A stretch of DNA of 64,000 bases from CAYRPN01 sp964426135 (GCA_964426135.1 CAYRPN010000007.1:1-64000), one strand, 5' to 3'; positions 7,421 through 16,476 are shown, numbered from the stretch's first letter. The notes: a model not told the origin generated them from the sequence alone. Numbers and translations: made by a program.

Positions 7421-10183
7421 ATGCCCGTATTGCCCATTCATGAAGTGCAGGACCAGATTGTCGCGACGCTCCGCGCAGGCAATCGCCTCGTCCTCACCGC
7501 GCCGCCGGGGTCGGGCAAGACCACGCAGGTGCCGCAGATTCTTTTCCGCGCGGGGTCGCTCAATGGTCGGATCATCGTGCTCCAGCCTCGCCGATTGGCC
7601 ACGCGCATGGTTGCGGCGCGGGTTGCGTTCGAGATGCAAACGCCCGTCGGCGACATCGTCGGCTACCAGACGCGGCACGACAGCAAAGTCAGCCGCAACT
7701 CGCGCGTGATCTTCCTGACCGAGGGTCTTTTTCTGCGCTGGATGCTGAGCAACCCCTTGCTGCCGGGCGTTGCCGCGGTGGTGCTCGATGAGTTCCATGA
7801 GCGCAGCCTCGCCGCGGACACGATTCTGGGCCTTGTGCGCACACTGCAGGAGAAGCGGCGGCCCGACCTGAGAATGATCGTCATGTCCGCCACGCTCGAC
7901 GCTGGTTCGATCGCGGATTTTCTCAGTTGCCCGGTGATCGAAGCGGGCGGGCGGATGTATCCGGTGGACGTGCGCTATCTGCCTTCGCGCAGCAAGACGC
8001 CCGTGTGGGATCTGGCGGCTGAGAAAGTGCGCGACATTCTCGACACCACCGACGAAGGCCACGTGCTTGTCTTCATGAGCGGGGCGTACGAAATCAACAG
8101 GACGCTGGACGCGTGTCGGCGCTTCGCCGGCGGCGGGGCAGGCAGCGGCGCGGGCCGCGTGCAACTCTGCGCGCTGCATGGTTCGCTGCCGCCGGCGCAG
8201 CAGGACGCCGCCGTCGCGCCCGGTTCGCCGGGGACTAGAAAAATCATCGTCGCCACCAACATTGCCGAGACATCGATCACCATCGACGGCGTTCGCCACG
8301 TGATCGACAGCGGACTGGCAAAGGTGCATCGCTACGACCCTCGCCGCGGCATCAACGTGCTGCGCAGTGAACCCATCAGCCGGGCAAGCTGCGAGCAGCG
8401 CGCCGGGCGCGCCGGCCGCACCGCGCCGGGCACCTGCATCCGCCTCTGGCCTCAGAACGAACACGCCACGCGCGACGATCACGACGATCCGGAAATTCTC
8501 CGCCTCGACCTGGCGGAAGTCGTCCTGCAACTGAAGGCGATGGGCGTCGACGATGTGCGCGGATTTCCGTGGCTGCAGGCGCCCGATGAACTGGCACTGA
8601 AGCGAGGCGAAGAGTTGCTGGTGACGCTGAATGCCTTGTCCGACTCCCCTCCCTTTCAGGGAGGGGCTGGGGGAAGGTCGGACGCACTGCAACGCCGCGC
8701 TTCCGATTCATCGATTACGCCGCAGAACAAGTACATCGAAGGCACTCCCGTGGCCGCTGATCCAACCCTCCCCCTGCCCCTCCCTGCGAGGGAGGGGAGT
8801 ACGGAGCAAAGCAGGCCGCGTCATCTACGCCTCACCGACATCGGCCGCGCCATGGCGGAGTTTCCGCTGCATCCTCGCCTGTCGCGCATGCTCATTGAAG
8901 CGGTGCGCCGCGGTTCCGTAGGCCGCGCGTGCCTGTGGGCGGCGCTCATCAGCGAGCGCTCCATCCTGATGGGCGATCCCCCGCGCGATCTGGCGGCGCC
9001 GAGCGAAGGCGAGCCGCGCAGCGACCTGCTCGTGATGGAGCGATTGTTCGACAAGGCATCCGCGGCACAGTTCGACGTGCGCACCTGCGATCGCATGAAT
9101 CTCAACGCCCAGGCCTGCCGCGAGGTTGATCGCACGCGGCGACAGTTGAGCGAGATTTGTGAGGATATGGCACAGGGGCATTCCCACGGAAGCGAAGGCG
9201 GCAAGCGTTCCCGACAGGTCTCTGCGTCACCGGTCGCCGATCTTCTCGCCTGCCTGCTCACTGCGTTCCCCGATCACGTGGCGTATCGGCCTGATGCCGC
9301 GCGACTCGACTGTCGCATGACCGGCAAAAAGCGCGTGGTCATCGACAAGGGCAGCGTCGTCACCGGCGGCGGGCCCAGCCTGCTGCTGGCGATGGAGATT
9401 CGCGAGACCGGTGCGGGCGACGGCGTCAAGACCACGCTTACGATCATCAACGAAATCGAACCATCGCTGCTCGAAGAGGCGCATCCCGATCGCATCGCGG
9501 TGCGCGACGAGGTGGAATGGAATGCAGAGGCGCAAGCGGTGGAACAGGTGGAGTCCCACGCATTCGATGGTCTCGTCTTCTATCGCAAGGCCCGCCAGCA
9601 GGTCGATCCCGCCAAGGCCACCGATATTCTCGTGGAAGAAATCGTGCGCGGGAATCTGAAGCTTGAAAAGTGGGATGAAACGGTGGAGCAGTGGATCACG
9701 CGCACGCGCCTCGTGGCTCGCTGGTTTCCGGATCGCGGGCTGATCGCGTACGAGCCGGACGATCTGCGCGTGATTCTGCACGAGATCGTCAGCGCCAGCG
9801 GTCCGGGAGGCGGCGCGGTGCGCTTCAGCCAGATCAAGGACAAGCCTTGCCTGCAAGCGCTGAAGGACGCGTTGTCGTGGGAAGATCAGCGATTCGTCGA
9901 GCAGATGGCGCCGCAGGCGATCAAGCTGCCCAACGGCTGGGGGATGAAAGTGGAATACACGCCCGACGGCCCGCCGCGCGGCCGGGCGAAGATACAGGAC
10001 TTCTACGGCCTCAATGAAACGCCTCGCGTCGCCGGCGGCAAGGTGCCCGTGGTGCTCGAAATCCTCGGCCCCAACTACCGCCCCGTGCAGGTCACCGACA
10101 ACCTCGCCAGCTTCTGGGCGAATACGTACCCGGAGTTGAAGAAAGAACTGAAGCGAAGGTACCCGCGGCATGAGTGGCGGTGA
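7421..10183 (+). CDS. hrpB: ATP-dependent helicase HrpB, carrying an in-frame palindromic insertion
   Basis: This 920-residue DEAH-box helicase, presumed to act on RNA, has Walker A PPGSGKTT at 28-35, DEFH as Walker B variant at 123-126, SATLD at 156-160, NIAETSITIDGVRHVIDSG (motif V) and QRAGRAGR (motif VI, about 327-334), followed by the helicase-associated and HrpB C-terminal regions. HrpB proteins are usually about 800-850 residues. The surplus is explained in part by roughly 55 low-complexity residues (about 408-461; SPPFQGGAGG ... PTLPLPLPAREGS) encoded by a palindromic repeat inserted just before the conserved LTDIGRAMAEFPLHPRLSRML. The same peptide pattern occurs in the DUF1549/1553 protein. 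A GTG at 7415 is an alternative start. Confidence 0.93.
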   Translation: MPVLPIHEVQDQIVATLRAGNRLVLTAPPGSGKTTQVPQILFRAGSLNGRIIVLQPRRLATRMVAARVAFEMQTPVGDIVGYQTRHDSKVSRNSRVIFLTEGLFLRWMLSNPLLPGVAAVVLDEFHERSLAADTILGLVRTLQEKRRPDLRMIVMSATLDAGSIADFLSCPVIEAGGRMYPVDVRYLPSRSKTPVWDLAAEKVRDILDTTDEGHVLVFMSGAYEINRTLDACRRFAGGGAGSGAGRVQLCALHGSLPPAQQDAAVAPGSPGTRKIIVATNIAETSITIDGVRHVIDSGLAKVHRYDPRRGINVLRSEPISRASCEQRAGRAGRTAPGTCIRLWPQNEHATRDDHDDPEILRLDLAEVVLQLKAMGVDDVRGFPWLQAPDELALKRGEELLVTLNALSDSPPFQGGAGGRSDALQRRASDSSITPQNKYIEGTPVAADPTLPLPLPAREGSTEQSRPRHLRLTDIGRAMAEFPLHPRLSRMLIEAVRRGSVGRACLWAALISERSILMGDPPRDLAAPSEGEPRSDLLVMERLFDKASAAQFDVRTCDRMNLNAQACREVDRTRRQLSEICEDMAQGHSHGSEGGKRSRQVSASPVADLLACLLTAFPDHVAYRPDAARLDCRMTGKKRVVIDKGSVVTGGGPSLLLAMEIRETGAGDGVKTTLTIINEIEPSLLEEAHPDRIAVRDEVEWNAEAQAVEQVESHAFDGLVFYRKARQQVDPAKATDILVEEIVRGNLKLEKWDETVEQWITRTRLVARWFPDRGLIAYEPDDLRVILHEIVSASGPGGGAVRFSQIKDKPCLQALKDALSWEDQRFVEQMAPQAIKLPNGWGMKVEYTPDGPPRGRAKIQDFYGLNETPRVAGGKVPVVLEILGPNYRPVQVTDNLASFWANTYPELKKELKRRYPRHEWR
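8642..8802 (+). repeat. in-frame palindromic repeat inside hrpB
   Basis: Two inverted modules, each a hairpin of CTCCCCTCCCT with AGGGAGGGG plus an inner GGGGGAAGG/CCCTCCCCC segment, bracket about 80 bp of unrelated sequence. The same arrangement lies at 41179-41295 inside another gene, in the same reading frame. The reading frame stays open throughout (about 54 codons). Confidence 0.85.
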
Positions 10184-10216
10184 TGCATTCGCCGCGTCCC
10201 GACGGATGTAATCGAA

Positions 10217-11248
10217 TCACCTTCCACCATATTGGGCCTGATAGTACTCGCGGTACGCGCCGCTCTTGACGCGTTGCCACCACGCCTTGTTGTCGACATA
10301 CCACTTCACCGTGCGCTCCAGCGCCGCCGGCCAGGCGGAGCGCGTCGGTTGCCAGCCCAGTTCGCGCTTGATCTTGGTCGCGTCGATGGCGTAGCGCAGG
10401 TCGTGGCCGAGGCGATCTTTGACGGGCTGGATGAAATCGTGGCCCTTGCCCATCAATGCGAGGATGGCGTGGGTGAGTTCAAGATTGGTGCGCTCGTTGT
10501 TGCCGCCGATGTTGTAGACCTCGCCCGCCTTGCCCTTTTCCATCACCGTCAGCACCGCCTCGCAGTGGTCATCCACGTGCAGCCAGTCGCGCACATTGTT
10601 GCCGCTGCCATACAGCGGCACCTTCTTGCCTTCGATCAGGTTGGTGACGAAGAGCGGGATGACTTTCTCGGGGAACTGATACGGCCCGTGGTTGTTGGAG
10701 CAGCGCGTGATGCAGGCGTTGATGCCGAATGTATGTTGCCACGCCCCCACCAACAGATCGCTGGCGGCTTTGCTGGCGGAGTAGGGACTGCTCGCGTGAA
10801 TGGGTGTATGTTCGGTGAACATCAGTTCGGGCTTGTCGAGCGGAAGCTGGCCATAGACTTCGTCCGTGGAGACATGCACGAAGCGCTTCTTGTTCTGCGG
10901 ATCGACCTTGCGCAGCGCGTCGAGCATGGTCTGCGTGCCCACGACGTTGCTCTGCACGAACGGGCCGGCATCGATGATCGAGCGATCCACGTGGCTTTCC
11001 GCAGCCATGTGCACCACAGCATCCGCCTCGGCGATGAGTTTCTCCATCAGGGCGCGGTCGCAGATGTTGCCATGCACGAATGTATATCGCTCGTCGCCTT
11101 CCAGGTCGCGCAGGTTGTCCAGGTTGCCGGAATAGGACAGGCAGTCGAGATTAGTGACGCGATAGCCGGGGCGATTCGTGAGCACGAAGCGCACGAAGTT
11201 GGAGCCGATGAAGCCGGAGCCGCCGGTGAGGAGTATGTTTATTGGCAT
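10217..11248 (-). CDS. rfbB: dTDP-glucose 4,6-dehydratase
   Basis: This 343-residue extended short-chain dehydrogenase converts dTDP-glucose to dTDP-4-keto-6-deoxyglucose. The NAD-binding TGGSGFIGSNF is at residues 8-18, the active-site STDEVYG is near 126-132 and the catalytic YxxxK is in PYSASKAASD. NNHGPYQFPEKVIPL is diagnostic for RfbB/RmlB. It is the last gene of the minus-strand rhamnose cluster rfbA-rfbC-rfbD-rfbB, about 165 bp after rfbD. The ribosome-binding site AGGTGA lies 5 bp before the ATG. It converges on hrpB, leaving only 33 bp between the two stops. Confidence 0.97.
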   Translation of the reverse strand: MPINILLTGGSGFIGSNFVRFVLTNRPGYRVTNLDCLSYSGNLDNLRDLEGDERYTFVHGNICDRALMEKLIAEADAVVHMAAESHVDRSIIDAGPFVQSNVVGTQTMLDALRKVDPQNKKRFVHVSTDEVYGQLPLDKPELMFTEHTPIHASSPYSASKAASDLLVGAWQHTFGINACITRCSNNHGPYQFPEKVIPLFVTNLIEGKKVPLYGSGNNVRDWLHVDDHCEAVLTVMEKGKAGEVYNIGGNNERTNLELTHAILALMGKGHDFIQPVKDRLGHDLRYAIDATKIKRELGWQPTRSAWPAALERTVKWYVDNKAWWQRVKSGAYREYYQAQYGGR

Positions 11249-11413
11249 TTGTTCACCTGATAAGTCTAATACTACCTATGGATCGTGGGCACCAAGGCAA
11301 ATGTTTAATGTCGACTGTCTAGTATTGATTATGTATTGCGACCGAACATATGCACTGGTTCCCCGAATAAGCACTAGACATTCAACATTAGAAACTAGAC
11401 ATTCGCATTGCTC

Positions 11414-12307
11414 CTACCACTCCAGTTTCCTCAGCACCGCCGCGAGGTTTTCCCGCCAGTGGGGCATTGGACCGAGTTCCTGTTCCGTCTTGGTGAGCGA
11501 GAAGACGCTGTAGTTAGGTCGCCTGGCGGGGCGCGGAAAGTCGGCGGTGGCGCAAGGATCGAGGTGGCAGGCGGGGTTGATCTGGCGGGCGATTTCGCAG
11601 GCGAATTCGTACCAGGTGCATTCGCCGCCGTCGGTGCCGTGATAGATGCCGGTGGCGCCATTGCGCAGGAGGCGAAGAGACAAGTCGGCCAGGTGCTCGC
11701 TGCTTGTCGGGCGACCGCGCTGGTCGTTGACGACTTTGAGCGTGGACTTTTCCTTGCACAGTTTGGCGATGGTTCGGACGAAGTTCTTCGACCACGGGGC
11801 ATAGAGCCAGCTCGTGCGGATGAGCAGGTATCGGCAGCCGGATTGTTGGAGGAACACTTCGCCCATCCACTTGGTCTGGCCGTAGACGTTGATGGGATCG
11901 GTCGGGGCGCTGATCTGGTAGGGAGCGCCAGCCTGGCCGTTGAAGATGTAATCGGTGGAGTAATGGATGAGTGTGGCGCCCACGCGGCCGCAACGGGCGG
12001 CCAAATCACTGACGCCTATTGCATTGAGCGCTTTCGCTTCCTCGAGATGCGTTTCCGCGCCATCGACATCCGTCCACGCGGCACAGTTCACGATGGTGGA
12101 GAAGTCCCCGGTGACGTAGGCATCCAGCGATTCCGGCCGGGTGAGATCGAGCTTGGCCCGAGGCGGGGCGACGCAGTCGATATTGTGCCGCAGCAAGAGT
12201 TCGCGCCACGCCCTTCCCAACATGCCGCCGCCACCAATGAGCAGCACCGGGCCGATTTGGCGCGTGTGCTTCTCGGCGACGGATTCGAAAGAAAAGGTGC
12301 GGGTCAT
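11414..12307 (-). CDS. rfbD: dTDP-4-dehydrorhamnose reductase
   Basis: This 297-residue SDR-fold protein has a Rossmann motif near the N-terminus (LIGGGGMLGRAWRE), NCAAWTDVDGAE, YSTDYIFNG and the catalytic YGQTKWMGE, all typical of RfbD/RmlD, which reduces dTDP-4-keto-rhamnose to dTDP-rhamnose with NAD(P)H. The first 20 residues before the Rossmann strand are longer than usual, so a later start cannot be excluded. The gene sits between the rfbC-like gene and rfbB. The spacer upstream holds an inverted pair of heptamer arrays (12314-12430) instead of a clear ribosome-binding site. Confidence 0.94.
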   Translation of the reverse strand: MTRTFSFESVAEKHTRQIGPVLLIGGGGMLGRAWRELLLRHNIDCVAPPRAKLDLTRPESLDAYVTGDFSTIVNCAAWTDVDGAETHLEEAKALNAIGVSDLAARCGRVGATLIHYSTDYIFNGQAGAPYQISAPTDPINVYGQTKWMGEVFLQQSGCRYLLIRTSWLYAPWSKNFVRTIAKLCKEKSTLKVVNDQRGRPTSSEHLADLSLRLLRNGATGIYHGTDGGECTWYEFACEIARQINPACHLDPCATADFPRPARRPNYSVFSLTKTEQELGPMPHWRENLAAVLRKLEW

Positions 12308-12313
12308 GGAGAA

Positions 12314-12430
<117 letters not shown>

Positions 12431-12437
12431 TCGATCT

Positions 12438-12995
12438 TTACCCATGCCGGACACCCCACGGAAATCCTTCGATGCTGTCATGCGGCCGGCGGTCTTCGTC
12501 GGGAGCTTGGGGGTCATAGGCGTAGCTGACGTAATAGAGCAGCCCGGCGTCGGCGCTGCCGACGGTGGCGGCGCCGTGCCACAGCGGCGGCGGGATCAGG
12601 AGCACGCCTGGACGTTTTTCGCCGAAGACGTGCAGCCAGGTCTTGCCATCGCTCTCGCGATAGATGCCGGCTTTCAGGGAGCCGTGCAGGCACATCCAGA
12701 AATCGGTCTGCTTCGCGTGACGGTGCCAGGCCTTGATCACGCTGGGATACATCACGGAATAGTTGATCTGCCCCTGCGCGGTCATGACGCCCTGCATCTG
12801 GTTCATGATGGACCAGCCTCGGTCATCGCAGAAAAAGCTGGCGGGGACGAAGATCGGCTCTCGCTCGGTCTTGGCGGACTCCCAGGCGGCGGCGATGTCG
12901 GCATTCTGCCAGGTGCGCACGCCTACGGGCTTGGCGGGCTTGGGCAGCGCCACCGGTGGCGGGGAAACGGGTTTGGCGAGGGTTTCAGTGGCCAT
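12438..12995 (-). CDS. dTDP-4-dehydrorhamnose 3,5-epimerase-like cupin
   Basis: This 185-residue protein has a cupin core. WSIMNQMQGVMTAQGQINYS matches the RfbC region where the N-terminal strand and substrate site meet, AWHRHAKQTDFWMCLHGSLKAGIY matches the catalytic-His strand of RmlC (normally KAWHxHxxQxD), and the tail resembles the conserved PxxxHGxxxxxS.xxxxxYxxSxxYDP stretch. Its position between rfbA and rfbD supports an epimerase role in dTDP-rhamnose synthesis, although the sequence is divergent from textbook RmlC. A Pro/Ala-rich leader of about 25 residues precedes the domain. Confidence 0.82.
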   Translation of the reverse strand: MATETLAKPVSPPPVALPKPAKPVGVRTWQNADIAAAWESAKTEREPIFVPASFFCDDRGWSIMNQMQGVMTAQGQINYSVMYPSVIKAWHRHAKQTDFWMCLHGSLKAGIYRESDGKTWLHVFGEKRPGVLLIPPPLWHGAATVGSADAGLLYYVSYAYDPQAPDEDRRPHDSIEGFPWGVRHG

Positions 12996-13166
12996 GGTTG
13001 TTTTCTCTCTTTCCGTTTCCTAAGCCGGAAGGGCCGAAGGCCAGGAGCCAAGGACTGCAAACATCCGGAACTTCGGTGCGCCGTGCGAAGAAGCTACGGT
13101 GTCAGAACCCAATCAGGACGCGTGCGGCGTTTGCGCCCAGGAGATACGCACGACGATTCCAACAGC

Positions 13167-13188
13167 GGACGACTCGGAGAGTCGTCCC
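13167..13188. repeat. 22-bp palindrome, GGACGACT family, copy 2
   Basis: The stem GGACGACTC/GAGTCGTCC is followed by CACA. It is the same small palindrome as at 3279-3300 with two compensating changes, which supports selection for, or recent spread of, the hairpin. It lies in the spacer between rfbA and the rfbC-like gene, immediately after the rfbA stop. Confidence 0.6.
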
Positions 13189-13198
13189 ACACCAGACA

Positions 13199-14023
13199 TC
13201 ACGCTACGACGGCTTCGCGCTTGCGCGGCAGCTCCTTGGCGGCTTCCAGTTTGCCGGCCGGGGCGCCGGGCACGGGCGGGAACACGCTGTGATTCGCGCC
13301 GCCTTCCGCCACATAGCGCGAGGCGCGGTACAGGCTCTCGAACGTGCCCGCGTCCGTCCACCAGCCGTCGAGCACGCTGTGGGTCAGGTTGCCGCGGCGC
13401 AGGTATTCGTTGTTGACGTCGGTGATTTCCAGTTCGCCGCGGCCGGAGGGCTTGAGCGTCTGGCAGATGTTGAACACCTCGGCGTCGTAGAAATAGATGC
13501 CGATGACCGCCATATTGCTGGGCGGATTGGCGGGCTTTTCGATGATCTCGGTGATCTTGCCGCCGGGCTGGTCGTTCTCGAATCGCACGACGCCGAAGCG
13601 CTGCGGATCGTGGACTTCCTTCAAGAGGAGCTTGGCGCCGGAGCGCTGGGTGAAGAACTCGCCGGCGGCGGCGCGGATGTTGCCCTCGATGATGTTGTCG
13701 CCCAGGATGACGCAGATCTTGTCGCCGTCGGCGAAGTCCTCCGCCAGCTTCAGGGCGTCGGCGATGCCGCCTTCGCCTTCCTGGTAGGCGTACTCCAGGT
13801 GATGCACGCCCAGTTGCTTGCCGTTCTTGAGCAGCTTGAGGAAATCGCCCGCATGCTCACCGCCGGTGACGATCATGATGTCACTGACGCCGGCGTTGAG
13901 CAGGCATTCGATGGGGTAATAGATCATCGGCCGGTCGTAGACCGGCAGCAGGTGCTTGTTGGTGACGAGGGTCAGCGGCCGCAGACGCGAGCCCAGACCG
14001 CCGGCGAGAATGACGCCCTTCAT
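13199..14023 (-). CDS. rfbA: glucose-1-phosphate thymidylyltransferase
   Basis: This 274-residue nucleotidyltransferase makes dTDP-glucose from dTTP and glucose-1-phosphate, the first step of dTDP-rhamnose synthesis. The start MKGVILAGGLGSRLRPLT (ATG at 14023) is preceded by GGGAG at 8 bp; a longer frame upstream adds atypical residues. The family hallmarks KHLLPVYDRPMIYYPIE, the EYAYQEGEGGIADAL region and the VILGDNI metal site are present. It heads the rfb cluster. The C-terminal extension rich in Pro, Ala and Lys is unlike classical RfbA, but short. Confidence 0.95.
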   Translation of the reverse strand: MKGVILAGGLGSRLRPLTLVTNKHLLPVYDRPMIYYPIECLLNAGVSDIMIVTGGEHAGDFLKLLKNGKQLGVHHLEYAYQEGEGGIADALKLAEDFADGDKICVILGDNIIEGNIRAAAGEFFTQRSGAKLLLKEVHDPQRFGVVRFENDQPGGKITEIIEKPANPPSNMAVIGIYFYDAEVFNICQTLKPSGRGELEITDVNNEYLRRGNLTHSVLDGWWTDAGTFESLYRASRYVAEGGANHSVFPPVPGAPAGKLEAAKELPRKREAVVA

Positions 14024-14310
14024 GTTTCCGCTCCCTGATCGGTTTTCCGTGCGATGCGCGGCAAACGACGCCATCGCCGCCTGATGGTACTGGTCTGCAC
14101 GGGGTGAGGTTCGCCGCCAGGTTGATCACCGGCCGCGATCGCCCACCCGATCAACATCGGACGGCGGGACGGCGAACATTCGCATGGAAAAAGGGCGTCG
14201 GCCCACAAACGCTTTTTTGGCAATCGGGCCGGCTTGAGGCGCATCGTTATCAGGCGTGCTGAGGGAGAAAGGTTCCATTCTTTTCACGGATCCGACAATC
14301 CCCTTCAACC

Positions 14311-14564
14311 TGTTCAGCCGGCATCACCGACAATGCCGCGTTTGACGTGGGCACCGGCGCGTTCACAGTCGAAATGTGGTACCGCACCACGGTCGATGGC
14401 GGCGGCGATCTGTTCACCTACAAGAGCGGCGGCGACTACGGCCTGCATTCCAACCCGCAAGCGACCTCGCCAGGTTCGATGGCTCCGTCTCCACCTTCTT
14501 CAACGGCTTCAGCGGCCAGGTCGGTACGAACAACAACCCGTTCCACCACCTCGTCGCCACCCGC
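14311..14564 (+). pseudogene. LamG (concanavalin-like) domain remnant with a frameshift
   Basis: Frame 1 (14311 to about 14460) reads AAFDVGTGAFTVEMWYRTTV and on to DGGGDLFTYKSGGDYGLHSN, the characteristic strand pattern of LamG-like carbohydrate- or ligand-binding domains. From about 14466 the pattern continues in the next frame as ARFDGSVSTFFNGFSGQ and ends FHHLVATR, the usual W/F-HHLVATR strand. The two halves are separated by a frameshift near 14455-14470, and no start codon with a ribosome-binding site or further domain is visible. It is therefore a gene remnant, possibly of a large surface protein. Confidence 0.65.
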
Positions 14565-14633
14565 GCCGCCGCCGCCGTCGCCGCACGGCCTGATCGTCGC
14601 ACACCAACGCTACAACCAATCGTCAATCACAAA

Positions 14634-14665
14634 CCGGCAGCCTGAAAAGGCTGCCGGCTTTTTTT
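14634..14665 (+). terminator. rho-independent terminator
   Basis: A 9-bp perfect stem CCGGCAGCC/GGCTGCCGG with the loop TGAAAA is followed by CTTTTTTTT. It reads on the plus strand downstream of the LamG remnant and also sits just beyond the stop of the convergent minus-strand gene at 14687, so it may serve both. Confidence 0.9.
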
Positions 14666-14686
14666 CACCCGACCCACGCGGAGTTC

Positions 14687-15538
14687 TCACTTCGATGTCG
14701 GCGTCACCGGCGTCACCGGCATCGCCGGCGCCGCCAGCGGTCGGCTGGTGGACGCTGGAAACACGTCGAGATCCGTCGGCGGGGATTTGACCGTCGGCAA
14801 ACGGGGCAGGTCGAACTCCTGCGGCACAGGAATCGTCACCACCACAAACGGCGAAGGCCCGGCCCGGCTGGACGAGATGACAGGATGGGCCACCGCGCGG
14901 GCGGCGACCGTGGCGGGATCGCCGGCGGAAAGCGCCTCAGGCGTGGCCGGCGACGCGACCAGTTCGAATGCATCCTCCGCATCGCGCGACGCGGCGAGCA
15001 GCAGCGGCCCGGCCGCCAGCGCGGGCGACGGCGGCAGCGGCGAAAGCGACGAAGCCAACGGAGGCAGATCGCGAAGCGGCAGGCGGCGATCCGCCAGATG
15101 CCTTTCCAGGGGCAGGACAAGGCGCTGGCTCGCCTCGGCGGGCGGCTGCCAGAGCTGCTCGAAATTCACGCCCTCCACCTTCGGCAACGGACGAGGCGAC
15201 GCCACGGCCGCGGGCGGCGGCTCGATCGGCACGTACTGCGGCGGCGACAGATGATCGTCCAGCAGCCTGCCGCCGGCGTCGCGGGTGAAGGACGCAGGCT
15301 CAACCGCGGCGCTGCCGTCGGCGGCGAGGAGCGGAGCGACCGTGGAGCCGCCGCCGTTGGGAGCCGCAAGCACAGCGCCACCGGCCGGCGAGCCGGGCTT
15401 CTTCGCCTCGGCATCGCCGCAACCGAACAGACCGGCAGCCAGAGCAATCGCGCCGCAACCAACGAGCGCGCCTGCCGCGCTGGCAGCGAGATCGACGGCA
15501 ACTGCGACGCGATCCATGTTGTGCCCGGTTGTTCGCAT
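14687..15538 (-). CDS. Pro/Ala-rich protein with one hydrophobic N-terminal segment, function unknown
   Basis: This protein of about 283 residues begins MRTTGHNMDRVAVAVDLAAS. The ATG at 15538 has AGGA at 7 bp. A long hydrophobic stretch (roughly residues 10-38, AAGALVGCGAIALAAGLFGCG) could be a membrane anchor or a lipoprotein-like signal ending near GLFGC. The rest is low-complexity (Pro, Ala, Ser, Leu) without recognisable domains and is presumably disordered. The gene precedes the terminator at 14634-14665. I recognise no homologous family; the reading frame is open and its codon use resembles its neighbours, but the coding call is only moderately certain. Confidence 0.5.
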   Translation of the reverse strand: MRTTGHNMDRVAVAVDLAASAAGALVGCGAIALAAGLFGCGDAEAKKPGSPAGGAVLAAPNGGGSTVAPLLAADGSAAVEPASFTRDAGGRLLDDHLSPPQYVPIEPPPAAVASPRPLPKVEGVNFEQLWQPPAEASQRLVLPLERHLADRRLPLRDLPPLASSLSPLPPSPALAAGPLLLAASRDAEDAFELVASPATPEALSAGDPATVAARAVAHPVISSSRAGPSPFVVVTIPVPQEFDLPRLPTVKSPPTDLDVFPASTSRPLAAPAMPVTPVTPTSK

Positions 15539-15572
15539 GCGTGTTCCTGCTCCGGTTCCGCCATCGCCTCTT

Positions 15573-15604
15573 GACCGCAGGCGCGGCAAGCCGCGTCGCT
15601 AAAC
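15573..15604. repeat. TTAGCG-family REP-like palindrome, copy 3
   Basis: The stem GCGCGGC/GCCGCGT is followed by CGCTAAAC, that is GTTTAGCG on the other strand. It lies between the Pro/Ala-rich gene and the YdjY-like gene. Confidence 0.6.
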
Positions 15605-15665
15605 GCCCAGGGGCGAATCGCCCTCGGCTCTCGATCTCCGGCCGCCGTCCTCTGTCCTCCGCTCC

Positions 15666-16340
15666 TCACTTCACCTCGATGAGCAGCATCACATCCGTGC
15701 CTTCCTTCGGCAGCACGTCCTTGTTCGTGTCCATCTTGATGAATGGTTCGTCCTTCATCGTCAGGCTCGTCTGAATCACCGTCTCATCCGTGACGGGAAA
15801 AATCGCGATGAGCGTGCCGCTGGCGTCGGCGCCGTAGGTCTTGTCGGGCTTGTTCGGATCGAGCTGCACCATGACGGAGCCGGTGAAGCGCCACTTGACC
15901 TTGGGCATGGTCTTGCCGGTCTTGCGGTCGACCAGGGTCTTTTCGATGGGGACTTTTTTCGTCGTGTTCTCGGGGCCGGGGATTTCCAGCGACACGCTGA
16001 CCTCCGGGCCTTCCGCTTCGGAGTCCTGGCCCTTGGCGGGTTTGCCTGCCTTGAGGCCCAGGCCTTCGAGCGCCTTGTGAATCTCGCTGGGCAGCACCTC
16101 GAAAATCACCACCGTCTCATGCGCCTTCTTGCCTTTGGGCGCGGCGAAGCTGGCGATGACCTCGATCGGATAAATCTCCGTCAGGTTCGGCAGCTTGCGC
16201 GGCGCGATCTTGCACGGGATACGGATCGTCTTCTTTTCCTTGTCCACCTTCAGGCCGGGCTTGTCCTGGGCGATGAGCGGAGTGGCCGCGAGCAACGCCA
16301 CGAGCAACCCGGAAACAAGATTGAAACGGGTGAATGTCAT
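15666..16340 (-). CDS. exported YdjY-domain-like protein
   Basis: This 224-residue protein has a Sec signal (MTFTRFNLVSGLLVALLAAT, cleavage after about LIAQ). The mature part starts GLKVDKEKKTIRIPCKIAPR, followed by IEVIASFAAPKGKKAHETVV, a pattern I associate with the YdjY-domain family (a ferredoxin-like domain of unknown role in exported bacterial proteins). The C-terminal half holds a WRFTGSVMVQLDPN strand and the acidic end VMLLIEVK. It is transcribed away from the PQQ-propeller gene, 136 bp downstream of that gene's stop. A TTAGCG palindrome sits just upstream. Confidence 0.65.
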   Translation of the reverse strand: MTFTRFNLVSGLLVALLAATPLIAQDKPGLKVDKEKKTIRIPCKIAPRKLPNLTEIYPIEVIASFAAPKGKKAHETVVIFEVLPSEIHKALEGLGLKAGKPAKGQDSEAEGPEVSVSLEIPGPENTTKKVPIEKTLVDRKTGKTMPKVKWRFTGSVMVQLDPNKPDKTYGADASGTLIAIFPVTDETVIQTSLTMKDEPFIKMDTNKDVLPKEGTDVMLLIEVK

Positions 16341-16381
16341 GATCGGATTCGTCCTGTGAAAAACACGCGAAACACTTCACT

Positions 16382-16411
16382 GACCAGACGCCTGCGGCGT
16401 TTCCGCTAAAC
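16382..16411. repeat. TTAGCG-family REP-like palindrome, copy 4
   Basis: The sequence reads GACCAGACGCC TGC GGCGTTT followed by CCGCTAAAC. The stem is GACGCC/GGCGTT and the tag GTTTAGCGG is on the minus strand. It lies in the spacer upstream of the YdjY-like gene. Copy 7 (24962-24987) is nearly identical. Confidence 0.6.
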
Positions 16412-16476
16412 GTCGCAGCTCTCCTCTTCCTTCTCGATCTTTTTTACCTCCTCTACCTGCTCTACCTTCTTTCCCT

